From: CAMDKS01 sp964402975
Lineage (GTDB): Bacteria; Bdellovibrionota_B; Oligoflexia; Oligoflexales; RGVZ01
Direction of reading: 5' to 3'
DNA: 64,000 nucleotides
Assembly (NCBI GenBank): GCA_964402975.1
Contig: CAYOEM010000003.1
Span: 147,533 to 211,532, forward strand
Position numbers and translations under genes: made by a program. Each line of letters starts with the position of its first letter. Positions within the stretch are counted from its first letter, which is position 1. The notes below the pieces were generated by a model. It was not told where the DNA came from. It did not search any database and saw nothing but the letters and a program-made list of their open reading frames with translations. Shown in pieces: positions 44,313 to 51,718 of the stretch.

Positions 44313-44558
44313 TCCCTAAAATGTACGCGTTGTTGACTACTCGTGAACGGATCTGATTGATTCAATCTGCTACATGCAGGTTAACGTTTGCTTTAGAAAA
44401 TTTTAAATTAAAAAAATGTACGAGTTTTCACACTAGTCGAGCTGGACACAGGGTGATTTTGTTTGTACTAAATCGCTGAAAACGCGGCTTCGTCTGCCGA
44501 ACACACGAAACGGTACTACGACGTCTCACAAACAATCACGCAGAAAAAGGAGATTTTC

Positions 44559-45644
44559 ATGAATGAAGCGCTAAGAGATTTGGCCTTCCCCGTGCCCGTT
44601 GCAGAGTCAAAAGATGATTTTACGATTGTGGGCGACAGCGAACCAATGCGTCGGTTGAAGAAGATCCTAAGACGAGTTGCCGAGAGCAAAGCCGACACAG
44701 TTCTCGTGCACGGAGAGAGTGGATCGGGTAAAGAGTTGGCAGCGAGGGCGATTCATGAGTGGTCAAATCGGAGTAACAGTCCTTTTGTCGAAGTGAATTG
44801 TGCCAGTATTCCAGAAGCGTTGCTCGAAAGTGAGCTGTTTGGTCACGAACGAGGCGCGTTTACGGATGCCAAGGAGCGAAAATTGGGCCTTTTCGAGGTT
44901 GCCGGTGGTGGCACGGTCTTTCTCGATGAAATTGGCGAGATGCCGGCCAAGCTACAAGCCAAGCTTTTGCGAGTTCTCGAGTATCGCCGCTTTAGGCGGG
45001 TCGGCGGGACAAGAGACATCGACTTTCAAGGCCGAATTGTTGCTGCCACGAACCGAAACCTTGAAAATGAAGTGATCAGCGGAAACTTCAGGGCAGATTT
45101 ATACTACAGGCTCAATGTCGTCCCCATTGTCGTACCGCCACTGAGAGAGAGGCGCTCCGATATCCCTCAGCTTGTCGACTATTTACTGTCACGGATCTCA
45201 TCTGCTTTGGGTGTCAACAAACCAATTGTAGATGAGGCGGCCTTGGCAGAACTCCAGGGGCATAGTTGGCCAGGTAATGTTAGAGAGCTGAAAAATACGC
45301 TTCAGAGGAGTATTATTTTCAACCAGCCAAAAATCATCTCGTCCGACGTTCTTGAGATCAACTATGCAGACCACCTGGCGGCCGGCCAAATGCCCAATTG
45401 TGAAGCTCCTCGGCCCGCTCTGAAGCTTGACTCTCTTTCAGAAGGATTTCCGACGGCGGCTTCTGAATTCATTCTGCCGATGGGCGGTATTGATTTAGAG
45501 GATCTAGAGAAGAGGCTTTTAAAAGAAGCTCTGGAACGCGCACGCTTTAATCAAACCAAAGCAGCGAGACTTTTGCACGTGACGCGGCATACGCTGCGAT
45601 ACCGTCTTGAAAAGTTTGGACTGCTTGAAGGTGCGGTTTCGTAG
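44559..45644 (+). CDS. Sigma-54-dependent activator without a sensor domain
   Basis: 361-residue bacterial enhancer-binding protein. Only about 20 residues precede the AAA+ domain, so there is no receiver, GAF or PAS domain. The AAA+ has Walker A GESGSGKE, ELFGHERGAFTDA (the sigma-54-contacting GAFTGA loop, here GAFTDA), Walker B GGTVFLDEIGEMP, sensor I AATNR, the arginine fingers in FRADLYYRLN and PLRERRSDI, and sensor II WPGNVRELKN. The C-terminus is a Fis-type helix-turn-helix (NQTKAARLLHVTRHTLRYRLEKFG). It is the natural candidate to act at the nearby sigma-54-type promoters. Good ribosome-binding site. The phosphoribosyltransferase gene follows after nine bases. Confidence 0.94.
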   Translation: MNEALRDLAFPVPVAESKDDFTIVGDSEPMRRLKKILRRVAESKADTVLVHGESGSGKELAARAIHEWSNRSNSPFVEVNCASIPEALLESELFGHERGAFTDAKERKLGLFEVAGGGTVFLDEIGEMPAKLQAKLLRVLEYRRFRRVGGTRDIDFQGRIVAATNRNLENEVISGNFRADLYYRLNVVPIVVPPLRERRSDIPQLVDYLLSRISSALGVNKPIVDEAALAELQGHSWPGNVRELKNTLQRSIIFNQPKIISSDVLEINYADHLAAGQMPNCEAPRPALKLDSLSEGFPTAASEFILPMGGIDLEDLEKRLLKEALERARFNQTKAARLLHVTRHTLRYRLEKFGLLEGAVS

Positions 45645-45653
45645 GTTTTTCAT

Positions 45654-46313
45654 ATGATGTTTCGCGACCGTGTACATGCAGGAGAGCAGCTCGGGGATAG
45701 ACTTCGCGAGCGGATCAGTGATTTTTGCATGGCTGGAGACTCAAAGCCACTGGATGCCGTCGTGCTAGGTTTACCCCGCGGCGGTGTTCCAGTAGCGAGA
45801 GAGGTAGCCAAGAAGCTCGGTCTTCCTCTCGATATTCTAGTGGTTAGAAAAATCGGCATGCCTGGACATGATGAGCTAGCTCTCGGAGCGGTGGCCAGTG
45901 CCGGGGCAGAATACATCAATCAAGACTTGATTGATCGTATGCGAGTCGACGAGGCCACCATGCAACGTCTTAAATCAAAGAAAAAATCAGAAGTCGAACA
46001 ACGCGAAGGAATGTTTATGCTGGGTCGTAAGCACGCAGATCTGGCCAATAAGTGCGTCATCTTAGTTGATGATGGTTTGGCGACGGGAGCTAGTATGAAA
46101 GCGGCCGTGCAAGCTGTTCGCTCGAAACATCCAGCCAGGGTTGTCGTAGCTGTTCCAGTCGCGCCATCTGAGGCCGTAACCGAGCTCCGAAGCGTTGCTG
46201 ATTTCGTAGTATGTCTAACGCAGCCAGAGTTTTTCTACGGGGTGGGGGGCTCTTACCATGTCTTTGCACAGACGTCTGATGAGGAGGTCTTGTCAATTTT
46301 GAAGGGTGTTTAG
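45654..46313 (+). CDS. Phosphoribosyltransferase-like protein
   Basis: 219-residue type I phosphoribosyltransferase fold. The PRPP-binding loop is VILVDDGLATGASM; GLPRGGVPVAREVAKKLG and LDILVVRKIGMPGHDELALGAV are typical of the stand-alone group often found with stress or hydrolase genes. The substrate base is unknown. It begins nine bases after the sigma-54 activator stop, so the two are likely cotranscribed. It converges with the large RNA transcribed from the other strand. Confidence 0.88.
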   Translation: MMFRDRVHAGEQLGDRLRERISDFCMAGDSKPLDAVVLGLPRGGVPVAREVAKKLGLPLDILVVRKIGMPGHDELALGAVASAGAEYINQDLIDRMRVDEATMQRLKSKKKSEVEQREGMFMLGRKHADLANKCVILVDDGLATGASMKAAVQAVRSKHPARVVVAVPVAPSEAVTELRSVADFVVCLTQPEFFYGVGGSYHVFAQTSDEEVLSILKGV

Positions 46314-46340
46314 GATCTATTTTGTTTTTTAAAAAACTAC

Positions 46341-46404
46341 AAAAAAAGCGAAAAGGGTGGTGGTCTCCATTGTCAACCGTAGTTGACACTTATGACCGCC
46401 ACCC
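46341..46404 (-). terminator. Terminator of the large structured RNA
   Basis: Read on the minus strand: GGGTGGCGGTC and GACCACCACCC pair with one mismatch, with an inner hairpin GTCAAC/GTTGAC, then TTTT-CGC-TTTTTTT. The T tract is only on the minus side, which fixes the direction of the RNA. Confidence 0.82.
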
Positions 46405-47153
46405 TCTGCGACCTGAGCGCACGTTAGGATTTCCCTAGTACGCCTTTGGGGTCGACTCTCCTACTGGTAACGCATTCCCAAATCTAGCGTGGCAATTAAG
46501 TCGTCTCCGAACATGCCCACCAAGCTCATCTGGTTGACGCCCACCCATAGCACCTCACAAAGCTAGCTCTTGAGGTACCGTCGCGCAGATGGTCCGTAAC
46601 CTACGGGCCATCTTACCCCTGAGATCCTCGAGTCCCCCAAAATAACCTATTTGGGTACCCTTATCTGATCTCACCCGCCCCACTTACAGACCCGCCTACG
46701 CATTCGCATGCCTTTTCAGGGGCTACTTGTCGTCTTCGGTTGTCTTGCCCAAAGGAAACCGAGCAAAACATCTATAACTGGTTCCGTGCTTTCCCATCAC
46801 TCCCTCTCAACATGTCATCCATCCATCCCGTAAAAAGTCTGATCGATGCTTGTGTTTAGTTCTTCTCGATCAGTACAGCCTTCGCCCCGTTGGTGGAAGC
46901 TCGGCACTTTTTTTTGGTCCCACCCTCGTCTGCAGAGGGTGGGATTCAGGGACTTCACGGTTCGCTCTCGCTATGACCTGCTAAGTCGCCCCTGTCCCAA
47001 AGTCAGATCTCTTCAGGACTGTTTGCAGCCGGCATCTGATAATACAGTCTCCCGCACTATCAGCGGCCTTAACTACGGTAGCTACTAAACAACTCTACCG
47101 ATGGATCTCTCATCCACTGGAGTTTTGGTCAGCATCGCTGCTTCCCAACACAA
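46341..47153 (-). ncRNA. Large structured RNA (about 810 nt), unknown class
   Basis: Apparently non-coding: no substantial reading frame on the minus strand, and a plus-strand frame at 46846-47088 has no ribosome-binding site and is interrupted by hairpins. Many compact helices are visible. They include 46700-46711 and 47131-47142 (both closed by GCGA tetraloops when read on the minus strand), a nine-pair stem 46919-46943, an eight-pair stem 46839-46873, 46587-46613, 46552-46576, a nested pair 46621-46672 around 46636-46655, 47028-47067 and 47091-47124. The 5' end is set by a sigma-54-type promoter (47164-47180), the 3' end by the terminator 46341-46404. It lacks signatures of RNase P, tmRNA, SRP RNA and group II intron domain V. 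Confidence 0.75.
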
Positions 47154-47163
47154 AAACTCTTAA

Positions 47164-47180
47164 TGCATGGCTCGTGCCAA
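47164..47180 (-). promoter_or_regulatory. Near-perfect sigma-54 promoter for the large RNA
   Basis: On the minus strand TTGGCACGAGCCATGCA matches TTGGCACG-N4-TTGCA at all but one position; GG and GC are 12 bases apart. The predicted start is about 47153. Confidence 0.75.
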
Positions 47181-47272
47181 GCGCTCTGTATGTACGGATT
47201 TATTTTAAAAGCATGATCATTTCAGGAGTTTGCTTGCATTCAGTTTGAGTTCTCCATCTGATCGACTTGCTG

Positions 47273-47279
47273 TGTCAAA
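47273..47279. promoter_or_regulatory. Candidate shared enhancer half-site between the large RNA and hsp20
   Basis: TGTCAAA (TTTGACA on the minus strand) lies about 120-145 bases upstream of both predicted starts. It is a half-site of the element found at the other loci. TTTGCTTGCATT (47229) and GTTGCTTGCAAT (47328), 99 bases apart, are another possible repeated site. The rest of 47181-47390 shows no believable gene. Confidence 0.4.
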
Positions 47280-47390
47280 TGCCCCATGCTGTTTTGTTTC
47301 AAGCCGCAAGGACAAAGGATCGAGTCTTGTTGCTTGCAATGTTGGTGGCCAAGCACTCGCATTAACAAGATTATTGAATAAAAGACACAA

Positions 47391-47407
47391 TTGGCACTTA
47401 ATTTGCT
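47391..47407 (+). promoter_or_regulatory. Near-perfect sigma-54 promoter of hsp20
   Basis: TTGGCACTTAATTTGCT matches TTGGCAC-N5-TTGCT exactly, with GG and GC 12 bases apart. The predicted start near 47418 gives a leader of about 65 bases to ATG 47484. Confidence 0.78.
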
Positions 47408-47483
47408 TTATTGGGATCCTTGTGAGTGTGACGTTCACGCTGCTACAAACTTGGTGACACGCCAAAAGAAGGAGATTTAAGTT

Positions 47484-47966
47484 ATGCGTAATGAATTGGT
47501 TAGCCTAGGATCATCACTATTTCCACGTCTTTCCACTAGAGGCATGGGGCTAAGTCGTGATTGGTTTCGTGATTATGAAAGAGCGATTGATTCCGCGCTG
47601 AGAGCGCCTTTTTTAACTGAAGATGAGGATCGTTTGATGTCGCCTCGGGTTGACGTCGCTGAGACCGACAAGAATATCGAAGTGTCAGCCGATCTGCCTG
47701 GAGTGGATGAAAAGGATATCAAAGTTGAGCTTCGCAACGGGATTCTTTGGTTGTCTGGTGAAAAGCGTTGCGCCAGCAAAGAAGAGTCCAAGAACATGTA
47801 TCGCAGTGAACGTTACTACGGAGCGTTTGAGCGCGGCATTAGTTTGCCTTGTGACGTGGAGAAGGGCAAAGTAGACGCATCCTATAAGGACGGCGTTTTG
47901 AAAGTTACCCTCCCAAAGACACCAGCCGCTCGCGAAGAAGTGACCCAGATCAAGGTAAAACACTGA
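47484..47966 (+). CDS. Small heat-shock protein (Hsp20/alpha-crystallin)
   Basis: 160-residue Hsp20 chaperone, which holds unfolding proteins without ATP. The alpha-crystallin domain (about 50-145) has VSADLPGVDEKDIKVEL, GILWLSGEKR and the closing GVLKVTLPK; the C-terminal IKVKH replaces the usual IxI anchor. Good ribosome-binding site AAGGAGA. It is driven by a sigma-54-type promoter, which is unusual for a small heat-shock gene and links it to the divergent large RNA. Confidence 0.95.
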   Translation: MRNELVSLGSSLFPRLSTRGMGLSRDWFRDYERAIDSALRAPFLTEDEDRLMSPRVDVAETDKNIEVSADLPGVDEKDIKVELRNGILWLSGEKRCASKEESKNMYRSERYYGAFERGISLPCDVEKGKVDASYKDGVLKVTLPKTPAAREEVTQIKVKH

Positions 47967-47977
47967 TAAGCTGGCTA

Positions 47978-47996
47978 CACTAGATTTATTCTAGTG
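47978..47996. other. Perfect seven-pair hairpin downstream of hsp20
   Basis: CACTAGA and TCTAGTG around a five-base loop, 12 bases after the hsp20 stop. It lacks a T tract, so it may protect or process the messenger rather than end it. Confidence 0.5.
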
Positions 47997-48052
47997 CGGT
48001 TTGCGATAGCGCATGGTGCGCGACGCGGCGTGTCTCGCCGATGAGATGGTTT

Positions 48053-48092
48053 AAGCCCTCCCTGGCCACTTCTGGCCGGGGAGGGCTTCTTT
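48053..48092 (+). terminator. Terminator downstream of hsp20
   Basis: AAGCCCTCCC (48053-48062) pairs with GGGAGGGCTT (48079-48088), with an inner GGCC/GGCC helix, followed by CTTTATTTT. It lies about 85 bases after the hsp20 stop. Confidence 0.88.
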
Positions 48093-48138
48093 ATTTTCAC
48101 ATTGAAGGGTTTGAGCAGCCTCTTTTTTTTAAATGGAT

Positions 48139-48831
48139 CTATCTCTTGCGGGAGTGACGCTCAGCTCTTAGAGCCTCAAACTCGTCCTTATCCAGCATAC
48201 TGTCTTTGTTTTTATCAAACTTGGCGACAATTTGTTCCCAGGTTTGGGGTTGATGGCTTGGTTTATCTTCATTATTAGGATCCTTATCTAGCCAACGGCT
48301 GCCGAATCCGAGGCCGCGGTCTCGTAAGTGCGAAATGCGTGGTGCGTAATAGACTAAGAATGACTCTAATTCATCTTCATCCATCGATGAATCAGCGCCA
48401 GCAAATTCCTCAAAGTCAGATTTGAGGCGTGTCTCAATTTTTGTTTTCATTACTTCATCGGGAGCGTGCTTAATTCTATGCTTATGCATATCTCTTAACT
48501 TTTCTGCGCCTGCTTTAAACTCATCCCAGGTTAGAGATCCTGATTTATCAGTGTCGGCGAGCTTCATGGCACGCGAAGCCATGCGGCTTGCACGACCTTC
48601 TTGCAGATCTGCAGCGACGGATGCGGTTACCTTGACCTTCCCAGTTTCGGCAGGCTGAGCTGCAGCACCGGTCAAATCCATAATGTATGCATCATCTTCA
48701 GACGTATCATCTGCCTCTGTGTTATCAGCAACGGCCTTTACTGGCTTAAGGCGTCTATTGGAGTCCTCTGCACCGGTGCAGGCCACAAACGCAAATGCGA
48801 TACCAGCGGCAATGAACTTTGAATAACTCAC
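48139..48831 (-). CDS. EF-hand lipoprotein
   Basis: 230-residue lipoprotein with lipobox FAFVAC (Cys about 18). Two canonical EF-hand loops are visible, DTDKSGSLTWDE (about 104-115) and DKNKDSMLDKDE (about 207-218), and a degenerate one in ADSSMDEDELES, so calcium binding in the periplasm is likely. A charged helical region lies between. The protein ends in a basic SRKR tail. No nearby gene suggests a partner. The interval to 49034 holds no other clear feature. Confidence 0.85.
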   Translation of the reverse strand: MSYSKFIAAGIAFAFVACTGAEDSNRRLKPVKAVADNTEADDTSEDDAYIMDLTGAAAQPAETGKVKVTASVAADLQEGRASRMASRAMKLADTDKSGSLTWDEFKAGAEKLRDMHKHRIKHAPDEVMKTKIETRLKSDFEEFAGADSSMDEDELESFLVYYAPRISHLRDRGLGFGSRWLDKDPNNEDKPSHQPQTWEQIVAKFDKNKDSMLDKDEFEALRAERHSRKR

Positions 48832-49033
48832 GAAAACCCCCTTATTCGGATAAAAGACCCATAAGGGTAATCGGAATTGCGCGGTTTAAATTGAGGGTTT
48901 ATTGATACCGGATTGATTACTGTAAGTTAGGCGGTTGTTTTTGCCCCTGCCTCACAGGTCGGCGTTCTGGCGCAATAGCGACAATCAAGGCATATTTTTG
49001 ACTGAAAAAATCCGTCATGGCGAAATTTTCGCA

Positions 49034-50275
49034 CTAGGCTACAAGCTCTGAGGGGGACTCAGTGACGCTATCGTACCCAACAAGTTGCCACGCATCCATC
49101 TTGCCCCTGCCCTTCACGTTGAGCGATGTAACCTTGCGAAGGCTATAAGCATCACCCAGATAAGACTTCGTGCTCTCTGTTAGAAGAATTTGACCGGGTG
49201 TGCAAAGCGCTTCCATGCGACTCGCTATGTTTACGCTATCGCCCCAGAGATCATAAGCAAATCGGTTTTTTCCGATCACACCTGCCACAATCGGTCCTGT
49301 ATTTATCCCAATCCGTAATGTCAGTGGAGATCCGTTCAAATAAAAGTCTTTTGCGACAGCTTTTATGGCCATCGCTAGCCCCACGATCCTTTGCGCATGA
49401 TCGTCCCGGGGAGTTGGTGCCCCGCAGACTGCCATGTAAGCATCGCCAATTGTTTTGATCTTCTCGCATCCATGCTGCTCTGTGAGATGATCAAAAGCGG
49501 AAAAAACTCCATTAAGGCATTCCACGAGCTCTTCCGGCGGCATGTTGGAGGATGCCTCCGTAAAATTTACGATATCGCAAAACATTACGGACACAGTATC
49601 AAAGCGTCGCGCTTGAGATTTTTGGTGATCTTTTAGCTCTTTAGCTACCTCTAGCGGAAATGTCTTTATAAGCAGGTTGTCTGCCCGTTCAGTTTCTCGG
49701 CGAAGAAGTTTTTCTGCCATATATGATCTATACAAGTTTTGCTCTGAAACAATAGCGCCGATCCCGCCGAGAGTGTAAGCAATTCCAAGACCGAAAGCGT
49801 AATTCTGCCAAACTTGTGTGGTAGCATCTCTTGAAGCCAGCAAGATGCAAAATGATAAGCAATAAATGAAGCCAATCATGAGAGCGTCACTTGCAACCAT
49901 GCGGAAAATCGCCATGCAACAGACGAGAATAGCCGACGGTACGCCAGTGTTAGCGGGCAGCGTGTCGGGATATCTAATCGACCATATCAGAACCGTGCTG
50001 TTCATGATTAGCATCATGGAGAAAATATAGAAAAATCGACGGTTTTGGTGAATGATCGGATGTTTGTTAAAAAATGCTAAAAATGCACATACCGAGACAA
50101 CGCCGATGCGAATACTCCAAAGAATCGGATAATCTTCGGATGATCCATAAAAATCCAAAAGCATGAAGCTCAGATAAAAAGCGAGAGCTTTGTATACGTC
50201 AGAGTCAATGGAAGCATTTGTGTACCCAAGTAAGTACTCTCGAAAATCCGCTTTGTCTTTTTTTTGATGCATCAT
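49034..50275 (-). CDS. Membrane-bound class III adenylate cyclase
   Basis: 413 residues. The N-terminal half has about six hydrophobic segments (about 25-190). The C-terminal half is a class III nucleotide cyclase domain, with metal Asp in VMFCDIVNFTEA, IGDAYMAVCG, the transition-state region DLWGDSVNIASRMEAL and TGPIVAGVIG. Cyclic AMP is the likely product; the substrate-selecting Lys/Asp pair appears present (EKIKTIGD and DLWGD), but cGMP synthesis cannot be excluded. It stands alone on the minus strand, with GAGGG before the ATG. The interval 50276-50468 shows nothing recognisable. Confidence 0.9.
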   Translation of the reverse strand: MMHQKKDKADFREYLLGYTNASIDSDVYKALAFYLSFMLLDFYGSSEDYPILWSIRIGVVSVCAFLAFFNKHPIIHQNRRFFYIFSMMLIMNSTVLIWSIRYPDTLPANTGVPSAILVCCMAIFRMVASDALMIGFIYCLSFCILLASRDATTQVWQNYAFGLGIAYTLGGIGAIVSEQNLYRSYMAEKLLRRETERADNLLIKTFPLEVAKELKDHQKSQARRFDTVSVMFCDIVNFTEASSNMPPEELVECLNGVFSAFDHLTEQHGCEKIKTIGDAYMAVCGAPTPRDDHAQRIVGLAMAIKAVAKDFYLNGSPLTLRIGINTGPIVAGVIGKNRFAYDLWGDSVNIASRMEALCTPGQILLTESTKSYLGDAYSLRKVTSLNVKGRGKMDAWQLVGYDSVTESPSELVA

Positions 50276-50468
50276 TGACCCTCAGAGTCTCCCTAATCGG
50301 ACGTGATTTTAAGCGGCTTCACCGTTGCATGTTATCGTTTCGCCAAATAGTCCTCGAAATTTCAATGATTTCGGACTCTAGGCGTTAAAACATTTTAATA
50401 CTTACGAGTTTCTTATCTGATGCTGAGCGGGCCGCAAGAGATGCCGTTAAGATTATATCTTCAGATGC

Positions 50469-51695
50469 TCAGAAGATGCTGAGCTGTCTTGCCATCTCGT
50501 TATACATTTGCGCGTATGACTCGTCAAAACCCATCCCGGGCTTAACCAATAGCACATCCGGTGAGCAGGCGAGGGCTAAGTGAACAGATGAGCGAGATCC
50601 GATGTCGGTTTCTGTGCAGCTGCCGCCAAGTAGAACAAATGTGTTCGCTTGTTTGCAGATGCGGACGGCTTCGGCGCATTCTGAAAGTGTACCAGTGTCA
50701 GGCATTTTAATATGGATGCCGTCCACTGATTTTTGATCCAACAGATACTCAATATCAGAAACGTCATTAGCCCATTCATCGGCGATGATTTTCGTTGTAG
50801 GCGCTGCCGCGCGGACTCGCGCGCGAATGGCTGCCAGTCTTTTTGCGTGATCCTGTAATGTTTTGCCAACGATCGGACTTTCGATGTGAAGCGGGTGGGG
50901 GGCAGATTTTTGAGACATGAGGCTGATGAATGCTGCGATTTTGTCATTACTGTTATCAAATATAGCGTCGAGGGCTCCGTGGAAGTCTAGTGTCAACGTT
51001 GGTGTGTAATTAAACCGTGCGGCCCTTTGCTTAAAGTCCTCAATCCATTTCAAAAGATTTGCTCCGCCGGGGCCGATTTGGGATTCGAGGCTTTCAAATT
51101 GACCTTGTGGCAGATAAGCAATCTTTCTTGCTAGCATGCGGTCAACCGCGTCGTCCCAATTAGCACCCGATGAGCCATGCAAGGTGATAGGCTGCTTGGC
51201 AGGGGCTAGACCAAGATCTTTCGCGATGAGTCTAAAAGGGCTCAAGCCCATGACGTGACTTGCCGTGGATAAAAGTGCCTGACTAACGGCATAGCGAACA
51301 AATGCAGGTGCCGTTTCGTGCGCATTTAAAAAAGATTTCTCCAGAGGTAGCCATCCGGAAACGTCCCTACCATCCGCCCACGATTTAAAATCTGTTTTAA
51401 ACCAGCGCTCCAGCTCGTCGGGACTGCCTGGCCCAGCTCGGCCAGCTTTGCCACCAAATGATACGGCTACCGCATCACCCCAGTGAATGGAGCCGTCGTC
51501 TAATCTTATGCCAACCCCAATAACTGGAGCAGGTGTTCGAACAAAAGGGTAACGACCATGAGTTGTGGGAGTGTGGTAGCGATCGCCTGGTGGAATAAAC
51601 GTTTGACGGATTTTATCGATGTCTTCAAAGAAGTAACCACCCCATCCGCGGTAGGTGATGACATCGATTATTTTTCGAGACGATCTAGCTGTCAA
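50469..51695 (-). CDS. Methylaspartate ammonia-lyase-like enzyme (enolase superfamily)
   Basis: 408 residues, matching methylaspartate ammonia-lyase (MAL) in length and fold. It has the metal ligands LDFHG, HIESP and ADEW, the catalytic lysine in HIKMPDTG, GGSCTETD and KPGMGFDE. Compared from memory with the Clostridium enzyme, two active-site positions differ: the catalytic His in LPHAL is Gln here (LPQGQ), and the Gln before the catalytic Lys (VQIK) is His (IHIK). The substrate may therefore not be 3-methylaspartate. Last gene of an operon with an aldehyde dehydrogenase and a 2-oxoglutarate oxygenase. Confidence 0.82.
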   Translation of the reverse strand: MTARSSRKIIDVITYRGWGGYFFEDIDKIRQTFIPPGDRYHTPTTHGRYPFVRTPAPVIGVGIRLDDGSIHWGDAVAVSFGGKAGRAGPGSPDELERWFKTDFKSWADGRDVSGWLPLEKSFLNAHETAPAFVRYAVSQALLSTASHVMGLSPFRLIAKDLGLAPAKQPITLHGSSGANWDDAVDRMLARKIAYLPQGQFESLESQIGPGGANLLKWIEDFKQRAARFNYTPTLTLDFHGALDAIFDNSNDKIAAFISLMSQKSAPHPLHIESPIVGKTLQDHAKRLAAIRARVRAAAPTTKIIADEWANDVSDIEYLLDQKSVDGIHIKMPDTGTLSECAEAVRICKQANTFVLLGGSCTETDIGSRSSVHLALACSPDVLLVKPGMGFDESYAQMYNEMARQLSIF

Positions 51696-51718
51696 AGTTT
51701 ATTCCCGGTGGTGTTAGT

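Noticed and set aside
46846..47088. 80-residue plus-strand reading frame within the large RNA
   Set aside because: No ribosome-binding site, composition unlike neighbours, and it runs through several perfect hairpins read on the other strand.
46341..47153. RNase P, tmRNA, SRP RNA or group II intron as identity of the large RNA
   Set aside because: None of their invariant motifs (for example GAGGAAAGTCC, the tmRNA end, or domain V with its catalytic triad) was found.
47217..47465. Overlapping reading frames on both strands between the RNA and hsp20
   Set aside because: They cover the two sigma-54 promoters or the space between them and lack ribosome-binding sites; they look accidental.
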